Below are positions 14,391 through 22,007 of a stretch of 25,403 nucleotides of DNA, in pieces; positions within the stretch are counted from its first letter, which is position 1; each line of letters starts with the position of its first letter. Location of the stretch: the NCBI GenBank assembly GCA_964465125.1, contig CAYXIO010000057.1, positions 1 to 25,403 on the forward strand. Reading direction: 5' to 3'. The translations under genes and the position numbers were made by a program. The DNA comes from CAYOHG01 sp964465125 (GTDB lineage: Bacteria; Planctomycetota; Phycisphaerae; UBA1845; Fen-1342). Below the pieces are notes generated by a model, which saw only the letters and a program-made list of their open reading frames with translations, searched no databases and had not been told where the DNA came from.

Positions 14391-16010
14391 CTATTCGATG
14401 TACCCAAGCGCCTTCAGCCGCATCATCACCTGCGGATCCTCCTCGCCTGCGGCGTCGCCCTGCGGGTCGCCCGCTGGCAATTCGAAGGAAGCCACCGGCC
14501 GCGTCGGCTCGCCGCTGCGGATCGGATTCGCGTCACAGAATTCCCTGGTGAACACGCCGCTCGCAACGCGCCCTTCGAGATTCGAAGGAATCGGCAGCCC
14601 CAAGGCGTACAGCACCGTGGGCGCGACGTCGATCAGCCGCAGCCGCTCGGCCTGAATCCCGGGGCGGATTCCGGGCCCCCAGGCGCCGAAGACGCCGTCC
14701 GGATGGTGGCAGCCCATGATCTGCTGCCGCGGCTTGTACCAACTGCTGGCGCGCAGCACGGAGACGTTGCCCTTGTCGCGCAGCTCGAGCGTCAGATCAG
14801 GCGCGTTGGCGTCGCCCTCAGCACCCGGAAAGGCTTCTTCGCGCGTCCAGACGCGCGTCACCAGCCGCTCGCCGGTCTCCGGGTGACAGCACTTGTGCAG
14901 CAGGTCGTCGATGAGCTGAGCCCGCACGCGCTGGTAGTCCTCGGGCGACACGCCGTCGTGGCCGCGCTCGCCATGGACGGGAATGAACACGCCGTTGCAG
15001 CTCGCGAAAGACGCGTAGGCGCGCGTCCTGGAGAAATCGAAGCCGCGGCGCTGGATCGGACGCACCGCGCCCAGTTCGTGCGATTCGTCCTCCTCGACCG
15101 GCGTGCCCTCGGCCCAGGTAAGATAGCCCTGCTGCTCGAGCCAGTTGTTGATGTAGAGAATCTCGTGCGACCCGGTGAAGCCGTGGTCCGACGCGATGAA
15201 CACGTGCGCCTCGGGGCCGACGAGCTCGAGCGTCTGGCGCAGGAAGTCGTCCACCAGGCGGAAGTAATCCCAGCAGCGGTCACGCACGCGCTCGTACTTC
15301 TCGTCGCGCTGCTTCGGTGCATAGGCCGGATCGAGAAACGGCCAGCACAGGTGCTGGAGCTTGTCCACGCCGTCGAAGACGACGGCGTACAGCCCCGCCG
15401 GCTCGTGCTCCAGGCAGTGCTTCCAGGCGCTGAACCACTGCTTCTCGCGGCGGATGTGCAGGTCGATCCACTGCTCGTAGTCTTCGTTGAACGTGCCGGA
15501 GATGGCCTTCTCCTCCTCGGAGAAGTTCATCGCCATCTCTTTGACGTCGAAGCCGGGGATGCTCTTGCGCAGCGTGTCGATGATCCCCTTGGGATGGCTC
15601 TGGGTCTTGACCCAGCGCCACGGCACCCAGCCGGGAATGCAGCACCCGTCGATCTTCGGCGCGGGGTTGTGAACGACGAAATTCAGCGCGCACGCCCGTA
15701 AGCCGTGCCGGTTGACCATGCCCCAGAGCGTTTCCGTGCGAATGGCCCGCGAGGTGACCATGCGGACGAACGCGCTGTCCTTGGTTTCATACTGAAGGAA
15801 GTTGAAGATTCCGTGATAAGCGGGCGTCCGGCCTGTGACCAGCGAAGTCCAGGCCGGGGGCGTCAGCGGAGGAATCGAGGACTCGAGAATGCCGCGCGCC
15901 CCGCCGCCGAAGACGCGCTGAAACGTCGGCATCGCGCCGTGCCGCATCATGTGATCCAGCACGGTGAACGTCGCCCCGTCCAAACCGAAAACAACTGCGC
16001 ACTTGCTCAT
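14391..16010 (-). CDS. Type I phosphodiesterase / nucleotide pyrophosphatase of the PKS operon
   Basis: A 539-residue member of the alkaline-phosphatase superfamily with all expected elements. These are metal ligand Asp11 (FGLDGAT), nucleophile Thr50 in PPLTPPAWTS, YHGIFN, Asp216/His220 in FDGVDKLQH, Asp275-His276 in ASDHGF, and His435/His436 in GCHHPDG. No signal peptide or membrane segment is seen, so it probably acts in the cytosol. Its neighbours are an ACP and an acyl hydrolase, so it might cleave phosphodiester bonds of a lipid head group, of CoA/phosphopantetheine adducts or of a nucleotide-activated donor; this is inference. The protein ends in an acidic Gln/Asp/Glu linker and RLKALGYIE, a tail like that of the 63-residue protein at 1792. 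A 95-base gap with two hairpins separates it from the ACP gene. Confidence 0.87.
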   Translation of the reverse strand: MSKCAVVFGLDGATFTVLDHMMRHGAMPTFQRVFGGGARGILESSIPPLTPPAWTSLVTGRTPAYHGIFNFLQYETKDSAFVRMVTSRAIRTETLWGMVNRHGLRACALNFVVHNPAPKIDGCCIPGWVPWRWVKTQSHPKGIIDTLRKSIPGFDVKEMAMNFSEEEKAISGTFNEDYEQWIDLHIRREKQWFSAWKHCLEHEPAGLYAVVFDGVDKLQHLCWPFLDPAYAPKQRDEKYERVRDRCWDYFRLVDDFLRQTLELVGPEAHVFIASDHGFTGSHEILYINNWLEQQGYLTWAEGTPVEEDESHELGAVRPIQRRGFDFSRTRAYASFASCNGVFIPVHGERGHDGVSPEDYQRVRAQLIDDLLHKCCHPETGERLVTRVWTREEAFPGAEGDANAPDLTLELRDKGNVSVLRASSWYKPRQQIMGCHHPDGVFGAWGPGIRPGIQAERLRLIDVAPTVLYALGLPIPSNLEGRVASGVFTREFCDANPIRSGEPTRPVASFELPAGDPQGDAAGEEDPQVMMRLKALGYIE

Positions 16011-16046
16011 TCGCCAGCCACCTTGTGCGTCGAAACAATCTCCCCG

Positions 16047-16064
16047 GGCCGGAGTCCTCCGGCC
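16047..16064 (-). other. Inverted repeat in the ACP-phosphodiesterase gap
   Basis: GGCCGGAG, two bases, CTCCGGCC: an 8-bp perfect palindromic arm (practical stem 6 bp with a 6-base loop). It sits 37 bases before the phosphodiesterase ATG. No T-run follows. Confidence 0.55.
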
Positions 16065-16081
16065 GCTCGACGCGCGCTCGG

Positions 16082-16099
16082 GGCGACCCCGCGGTCGCC
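16082..16099 (-). other. Hairpin directly after the ACP stop codon
   Basis: GGCGACC and GGTCGCC pair perfectly (7 bp) around a 4-base loop, beginning seven bases after the ACP stop. Without a T-run it is more likely a 3'-end stability, processing or attenuation element than a full terminator. Confidence 0.55.
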
Positions 16100-16105
16100 A
16101 CCCGG

Positions 16106-16393
16106 CTATTTCTTGGCCACGTTCTCGTGCAGGAAATTCACCAGGTCGCCGACATAGATATCCTTGGCCTGGCGCTCACCTGCCTTCGTCAGAAACTCCG
16201 CGAACGGAAGCTGCTGGTTATAGTGATCCTCGATCGCGGAGCCTAGCGCCACCGCGTCGATCGACTCGAACTCCAGGTCGCCGAAGATCCCGGTCCGCTC
16301 GGTGACTTCGCCCGAGAATTCCCAGTCCTCCCGCAGCTCCGTCAGAATGCGAATCAGTTCCGTCTTGATTACGTCTCGATCAATGACCGCCAT
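16106..16393 (-). CDS. Free-standing acyl carrier protein
   Basis: A 95-residue four-helix carrier protein. The segment GDLEFESIDAVALGSAIEDH matches the carrier-protein helix II region, with Ser44 as the expected phosphopantetheine site. The residue before it is Glu instead of the usual Asp (ESI, not DSL). Acidic helix II residues suit docking to synthase partners. AAGGA at 16401-16405 precedes the ATG. The start lies inside the 3' end of the PKS gene (14-base overlap, different frame), so translation is probably coupled to it. The PKS-encoded PPTase domain just upstream is the likely activating enzyme. It may receive the finished chain or serve as starter carrier for the hydrolase, phosphodiesterase or radical SAM enzyme. 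Confidence 0.85.
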   Translation of the reverse strand: MAVIDRDVIKTELIRILTELREDWEFSGEVTERTGIFGDLEFESIDAVALGSAIEDHYNQQLPFAEFLTKAGERQAKDIYVGDLVNFLHENVAKK

Positions 16394-19300
16394 GGCCGTT
16401 TCCTTCCAACGCCGCCACCGCCATCACAAACTCGCCGGTGCGGCGACTGTACACCGGGATCTCAACCGTCTCCGTCGGCGACCCGCCGAACAACACGGTC
16501 ACCGTGCCGCTGTCCGCGTCGAAGCCGCGCGCGACCACCGCGCCCGGTCCGTCGCGAAGCCCCACGCCGATGGCCTTCGCCGCCGCTTCCTTCGCGCACC
16601 ACAGCCGCGTGACCCACTCGTCCCGTTCGGGTCCTTCGTAGGCACGCAGCAGTGCGCGCTCCGCATCGTCGAACGCCACCGACTCGAACGAAGCCTCGCG
16701 CGACTCGACCCGCTCAAGATCGATCCCGATCTCGCGGCGGCTGGCGGCGGCAACCGCGATCAGCCCCTTGTGCGAGATCGAGACCCGCGGCACTTCGCCA
16801 ACGCGCTTCGTCCACGCGCCGCTCGCAAACGGCCGGCCGAGATCATCGACCCCGATCACGACGTCGGCCGGATATAGTTTCGGCCCCCCCCCCCGCGCGA
16901 TCCAGACGCGGACCGCGTCTTTCGCCGCCGAGCGCCCGAACAGCCACTGCGTGCGGCGTTCGTTTCGCGGCAACGCATGATACTCGCTCAACTCGCTTCG
17001 GCTCAGGATCAGGTGGGCGTAAAGATTCTCCCAGATGTTCGATTCGATCTCCCCGAACGGCTGCATCCGGTAGCAGGTGGCGTCCTCGTACCCGGCCTTG
17101 CGCGGCAGCTCGACGGCGTGCCCGATGACGTGGCGATCCGGGTGCCGCCAGAAATCATAGAACGCGGGCTCCCAGTAAAAGCGCCAATCCTCCCAGCCGA
17201 TAACGCGCATCCACAGCGCGCCGTCCGCGGCGACAATGTCGTGATCGGCGCGCAGCGTCCGTTCCTGTACATCGCGAAGGCGCAATTGCTGCGCGAAGCG
17301 CTGCCCGGCCGGCGGCGTCGGGCGGTACAGAATCAGCTCTCGCACGCGAATCGGGAACAGCACAAAACCCTGCGTGTAGTACTCGACCGGCCAATAGCCC
17401 ACCATCTGTCCGACCGCGTCGAAAAAGAACGGGTCAATGTGGAACTGCGGGTCCGGGAATGACGCCAGCACCTTGTCGCGCCGCAGCGTCTCCAGGTGCG
17501 CGTGCAGCCCGTCGCGCCCGACGCGGTCGATCGACTTCACGCCCTGGAACATCAGGCCGTGGAACATGCGATGCTCGCCGTACATCTCCTCCGCCGTGCA
17601 CAGCGGCGCCTTTTCCTCCACTAGCGTCAGCGGCTCCGGCCGGGGCGAAGGCGGGTAGACCGAATCCAGCACGAGGGTGCCCTGACACACCGGCGAGGGG
17701 CGCATCATCGGCTTATCGGCCCGGTAGGCGGCGCGATCGCGAACTTCCACCTGCACGGTGTTCTCGCCGGGCCTGGCCTTCGCAAGCACTTCCAGCGTCA
17801 CCGATGCGCCATGCTTCTCGATGTCGATCCACTTCGACGCCACCACCTCGCGAACGCCGACCACCAGCAGACCCGGACGAAGCAGCGTCGCCACCTCGGC
17901 CATGATCTCGATCGAGACCGTCAACGGAACAACCGGCAGGCCGCCGACGCTCGGGTCGTCCGCGGAGAGCACGATGCCGAAGCGGTGGTCGTTCAGGTAG
18001 AGGTCTTCGCCGAAGTGAATCCGGCGATGGACGACGATCTCCTCGCCCGCCGTGTACTTCACCACCTCGCCGCCCAAGGGCAGCTCCGCCGCCAGGCGCT
18101 GTACGGTGGGCAGGTCCGGCAGCGCGGCCGGCTTCGCGGCCGCGGGCGCCACCGCGACGCCGCGCGCCGCGCCGTCGAGCATCTCGACGATCTGGCGAAG
18201 CGTTTTGAGCTTGGAGACCTGCTCGACGTCGACGGACACGGCCCGGCCGCTGCTCTCGCCCGCCTTCGCGAGCGTGCCGAGAATCTCCACGCGCTTGATC
18301 GAGTCGATGCCCAGCTCGGCCTCCAGGTCGAGGTCGACGTCGAGCATCTCCTGCGGATAGCCGGTCTTTTCCGCGACGATCTGGATCAGCACGTCGCGGA
18401 TGCTGGCGGCACTGGCCACGGGAGACGCAACGGCAACGGACGAAGCCGACGACGCCGGCACCGCCGCCACGGGAGGTACGAACATCTCCGGCGCGAGCGC
18501 CGGCGCGGCCGTCACGTTGGGCGCGGGCGATGCCGGTGCGCTCGGCTCATCGGCGGCGGCAGGTTTCCACACTGCCGGAGCGGCGGCCGGCGGATCGGCC
18601 GCGCCTTGCAGCTCGACGCTCGGATCCGAGTACGCGGACGCGCTCGCCGGTAGCTCGAATGCGGGCGGGTCCACCACGTCCGCCGACCCGAGGAACGCGC
18701 CGAGCACATCCTGCTGGGCCTGGAGAAACGCGTTCATCAGCTCGAAGTGCTGCTGAATCATCTGCTGCGCGCCGGGCGCGGCACGGGCGGGACGGGCGCT
18801 CGCGGGCGCGGCCGCACCCGGGGCTTGAGCCTGCCACGAAGACGGCGGCGGCACCGACGGCGCGACCGGTGACATCGCGTCAAACTCAATGGAAGGCGGC
18901 TGAGCGGCGGGAGGGACCGTCGGCCAGGCGGCGGCTTCGGGAGCCGCCTCCGCCATCGCCTGCGAAGCAGCGCCCTCGCCGGCCGGCGGCTCGACCTCGT
19001 CCGCCTCCGGCAGATACGTCGCATCATGCAACGACGTGACCGGTGGTACGTGCGCGACCCACTCCCCCGCCCCGGGCAGCGGCTTCTGCGGGTTGAGCAG
19101 CTTCATGATCGGATAGTGCAGCGGCACTTGGATCGTGCCGGGAACTTTCTCCTCCGGCACCGGGCTGTCCGCGCGCGCGTCCCAGCTCAGCCTGCGCGGG
19201 TCGCGCCGCGCGAAGAGGTACTCCAGCCGGATCGCCACGTGATGCGCCGAAAGCAGCCCCAGCGACTGAAGCAGGGCCGCCATCCCGGTCTTGCGCGGCA

Positions 19301-22007
19301 GGTTGGTCGGCACGGTCAGGTGTGGCTTGCCGCGCAGAATGTCGTCCACGAAGCCGCTCAGGTTTCCGCGCGGCCCCACCTCGATGAAAACCCGCGCGCC
19401 GTCGGCATACATGCGCTCGATCATCTCGCGAAAGACGATCGGACGGGCGAACGTGTCCGCTGCCAGATCGAGCATCGCGCCTGGCTCGCCGGGGAACAGG
19501 TCGGCCGTCGTGCACGAATACAGCGGCGTGCGCGCTGAGCGCATCTTCAACGATGAGAAGTAGCTCCGCAGCGGCTCGCAGATGTAGGTGAACACCGGCG
19601 TGTGATAGCCGCGGTCGTATCGCAGCTTCTCAACGAAGATGCCGTTGCCCAGCAGGTGCTTCATCACACCGTCGGCCGCATCGGTCTCAACGACCACGAC
19701 GACCTGATGCGGGCAGTTGTCGTTCGCGACGTGCACGGTGCAGTCGATGTCGTGGATCAGCTTGGTCACGCGGGCGCGATCGGCGCCGACGGCGAGCATC
19801 GCGGCGCGCGGAATCGACCGGTCCGCCGCCACTTCACGGTACATCGCGTCGAGCCGGTTGAGGCTGGCGAGGTACTCCTCCAGGTCGAGGATGCCCGCCG
19901 CGACCATGCCGGCCCATTCCCCCGCGCTGTGCCCGGCGATCATGTCCGCCGACACGCCGAGCTGCGTCAGCAGCGTCCACATCGCCCCGTCGGCGGTCAA
20001 CACGCTCTCCGTCGCGCGCTCGATGGTCATCAGTCGCGCCTCGGCGGCCTTCAACTCTTCCTCCGAATGCGCCGGCGGCGGAAAAATGTCGATCGACGGC
20101 GGGTAGCGATCCGGGCTTTGCGCGGCGCGGTCGGCGGCGTCGAACGCGTCCTGCACTTCCGGGAAGTGCATGCACAGGTCGCCCATCATGTTCAGGTACT
20201 GCGAGCCCTCGCCCGGAAACAGGAACGCGACCTTGCCGCCGCGCGTCAGCGGCTCACTGACGTAGAAGATGCCGCGCGCGTCCTTGATCATCGCGACCTG
20301 CTCGTCGCGAATCCGCGGCGCGGTGCGATCGAGGCGCTCGGCCAGATCGTCCGTCGAGGTCGCGATGACCCCCAAACGGTGCGGCTTGCCGGTCAGCTCG
20401 GTCGCCAGCGTGTACGCCACGTCGCGCAGCGCAACGCCGCGGACCGCCCGGCAGTAGTCGCGCACGCGCTCGCACGCGTCGGCGAGTTCGCCGCGGGTCG
20501 CGCCCTCGAGCACGCAGAGCTCCTGCGGCCACTCACGGTAGAAGCTCGGCCGCCGGCGCGGGTCGTCGCGCGTGTATTCCTCGAGAATAAGATGCGCGTT
20601 GATCCCGCCGAAGCCGAAGGCGTCGACCCCCGCGCGGCGCGGCGTCTTCGTGTCCCCGTGCACCCACGGGCGCGCCTCGGTGTTGGCGTAGAACCGGCTG
20701 TCCGGGGCCCGCAGCATCTCGTGTGGCTCTTCGCAATTCAGCGTCGGCGGCAGCACGCGGTGATAGAGCGCCAGCACGGTCTTGATCAACGAGGCGGCCC
20801 CGGCGGCGGGCATCGCGTGCCCGATCATGCTCTTCACCGAGCCGAGCGCGACTTGCGGATACTCGCGGTCGCGCGGGCCGAAAACCGTCCGCAGCGTATG
20901 GAGCTCGGTGTCGTCGCCGGCGACCGTGCCGGTGCCGTGCCCTTCCAGCAGGCCGATCGTCTTCGTGTCGACGCTGGCCATCTCGTAGGCGCGCTGGACG
21001 GCGAGAACCTCGCCCTCCAGCCGCGGCGCGGTGACGCCCAGCGCGCGGCCGTCGCTGGCCGTGCCGACCCCCTTGATCACCGCGTAGATGCGGTCGCGGT
21101 CGCGCTCGGCGTCCTCCAGCCGCTTGATCACCAGGATTCCGACACCCTCGCCCGAGAGCACGCCGTCGGCATTGGCCGCAAACGGCCGGCAGCTCCCGCT
21201 CGGCGACAACGCTCCCAGCGCACAGAAAACCTGGAGGAACGGGACGTTCGTGAAAATGTGAATGCCGCCGACCAGCGCGAAATCGCACGAGCCGAGCAGC
21301 AGGTGATGAATCGCCAGCTCGCAGGAGATCAGCGATGAGGCGCAGGCCGCGTCCACCGTGTAGTTCGGCCCCATGAAGTCGAGCCGGTTCGTGACGCGCC
21401 CGGTGGTGACGTTGGGAATGATGCCCGGCGCCGTGTCCGGACCGAAGCCGGCCAGGTGCGTGTGCAGCTCCTCGATCACGTGCCGGAGCTCGACGGCGCT
21501 CATGTCCGGCCGCAGCGCGCGGATGATCTGCAGCGTCTGCTCGGTGATCATGCCGCGCTGCACCAGGTTGCTCAGGCCGGCGCCCAGGTAGTTGCCGCGC
21601 CCCAGGATGATCTCGCAGCGCTTGCCGTCGAGCTTCTTGTCGAGATAGCCCGCGTCGGACATCGCCTCGTACACCGCCCGCAGCACCAGGAATTGATCCG
21701 GCTCGGCCCCCTCGATGGCGCGCGGCATCGTGCCGTGCTTCATCGGGTTGAACGAAAAGGTCTCACCCAGGTAGCCGCCGAATTTGCAGTAGACCTTGCC
21801 GCTCTTGGGATCGGGGTCGTAGTAGAGCGCCGGGTCCCAGCGCAGCCGCGGAACCTCGCGAATCGCGTTGACCTTGTCCAGAATGTTCTGCCAGAACGCC
21901 GGCAGGTTGCGCGCGCCGGGGTACGTGCACGCCATCCCCACGATGGCGATGTCGCCACGCAGCCGGACCGGCTGCCATTTCCCCCGGCTGTCGCGCGTCT
22001 CGATCAT
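16380..22007 (-). CDS. Iterative type I polyketide synthase, KS-AT-ACP-DH-PPTase
   Basis: An 1875-residue protein. The ATG at 22007 forms ATGA with the upstream stop and has GGAGG at 22014-22018; the frame to 22067 is not needed. Domains: ketosynthase about 15-475 (Cys222 in DAACASS, His357 in EGHGTG, His397 in GHAMP); acyltransferase about 590-915 (Ser694 in GHSAGE, His802 in GYHTP); Ala/Pro linker with a helix at 1080-1106; carrier domain 1201-1278 (Ser1236 in LGIDSIK); double hot-dog dehydratase about 1320-1610 (His1341, Asp1530 in DAVGQ); C-terminal Sfp-type phosphopantetheinyl transferase about 1650-1870 (GIDLE with Asp1763/Glu1765, WCAKEAAAK with Lys1806). There is no ketoreductase or enoyl reductase, so the KR must come from the partner protein. 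A fused PPTase is known in enediyne and some PUFA-like synthases. It belongs to the PfaA/HglE-like group; the product is unknown. Confidence 0.9.
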   Translation of the reverse strand: MIETRDSRGKWQPVRLRGDIAIVGMACTYPGARNLPAFWQNILDKVNAIREVPRLRWDPALYYDPDPKSGKVYCKFGGYLGETFSFNPMKHGTMPRAIEGAEPDQFLVLRAVYEAMSDAGYLDKKLDGKRCEIILGRGNYLGAGLSNLVQRGMITEQTLQIIRALRPDMSAVELRHVIEELHTHLAGFGPDTAPGIIPNVTTGRVTNRLDFMGPNYTVDAACASSLISCELAIHHLLLGSCDFALVGGIHIFTNVPFLQVFCALGALSPSGSCRPFAANADGVLSGEGVGILVIKRLEDAERDRDRIYAVIKGVGTASDGRALGVTAPRLEGEVLAVQRAYEMASVDTKTIGLLEGHGTGTVAGDDTELHTLRTVFGPRDREYPQVALGSVKSMIGHAMPAAGAASLIKTVLALYHRVLPPTLNCEEPHEMLRAPDSRFYANTEARPWVHGDTKTPRRAGVDAFGFGGINAHLILEEYTRDDPRRRPSFYREWPQELCVLEGATRGELADACERVRDYCRAVRGVALRDVAYTLATELTGKPHRLGVIATSTDDLAERLDRTAPRIRDEQVAMIKDARGIFYVSEPLTRGGKVAFLFPGEGSQYLNMMGDLCMHFPEVQDAFDAADRAAQSPDRYPPSIDIFPPPAHSEEELKAAEARLMTIERATESVLTADGAMWTLLTQLGVSADMIAGHSAGEWAGMVAAGILDLEEYLASLNRLDAMYREVAADRSIPRAAMLAVGADRARVTKLIHDIDCTVHVANDNCPHQVVVVVETDAADGVMKHLLGNGIFVEKLRYDRGYHTPVFTYICEPLRSYFSSLKMRSARTPLYSCTTADLFPGEPGAMLDLAADTFARPIVFREMIERMYADGARVFIEVGPRGNLSGFVDDILRGKPHLTVPTNLPRKTGMAALLQSLGLLSAHHVAIRLEYLFARRDPRRLSWDARADSPVPEEKVPGTIQVPLHYPIMKLLNPQKPLPGAGEWVAHVPPVTSLHDATYLPEADEVEPPAGEGAASQAMAEAAPEAAAWPTVPPAAQPPSIEFDAMSPVAPSVPPPSSWQAQAPGAAAPASARPARAAPGAQQMIQQHFELMNAFLQAQQDVLGAFLGSADVVDPPAFELPASASAYSDPSVELQGAADPPAAAPAVWKPAAADEPSAPASPAPNVTAAPALAPEMFVPPVAAVPASSASSVAVASPVASAASIRDVLIQIVAEKTGYPQEMLDVDLDLEAELGIDSIKRVEILGTLAKAGESSGRAVSVDVEQVSKLKTLRQIVEMLDGAARGVAVAPAAAKPAALPDLPTVQRLAAELPLGGEVVKYTAGEEIVVHRRIHFGEDLYLNDHRFGIVLSADDPSVGGLPVVPLTVSIEIMAEVATLLRPGLLVVGVREVVASKWIDIEKHGASVTLEVLAKARPGENTVQVEVRDRAAYRADKPMMRPSPVCQGTLVLDSVYPPSPRPEPLTLVEEKAPLCTAEEMYGEHRMFHGLMFQGVKSIDRVGRDGLHAHLETLRRDKVLASFPDPQFHIDPFFFDAVGQMVGYWPVEYYTQGFVLFPIRVRELILYRPTPPAGQRFAQQLRLRDVQERTLRADHDIVAADGALWMRVIGWEDWRFYWEPAFYDFWRHPDRHVIGHAVELPRKAGYEDATCYRMQPFGEIESNIWENLYAHLILSRSELSEYHALPRNERRTQWLFGRSAAKDAVRVWIARGGGPKLYPADVVIGVDDLGRPFASGAWTKRVGEVPRVSISHKGLIAVAAASRREIGIDLERVESREASFESVAFDDAERALLRAYEGPERDEWVTRLWCAKEAAAKAIGVGLRDGPGAVVARGFDADSGTVTVLFGGSPTETVEIPVYSRRTGEFVMAVAALEGNGHGGH
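16401..16405 (-). promoter_or_regulatory. Ribosome binding site of the ACP gene
   Basis: AAGGA, seven bases before the ACP ATG at 16393 and inside the PKS reading frame. It supports an independent start in the overlap. Confidence 0.5.
16884..16894 (-). repeat. 11-base G/C homopolymer inside the PKS gene
   Basis: Eleven consecutive C on the plus strand (G on the coding strand) encode the end of Arg1705 and Gly1706-1708, inside the C-terminal phosphopantetheinyl transferase part. It is the longest homopolymer I noticed in the window. Gain or loss of one base would shift the frame before the GIDLE and WCAKE motifs. Confidence 0.9.

Noticed and set aside
13629..15701. 690-codon plus-strand frame opposite the hydrolase and phosphodiesterase genes
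   Set aside because: It spans two real minus-strand genes and their junction and has no recognisable domain.
19602..21338. 578-codon plus-strand frame opposite the KS-AT region
   Set aside because: Antisense to the ketosynthase and acyltransferase active-site motifs; composition is typical of a shadow frame.
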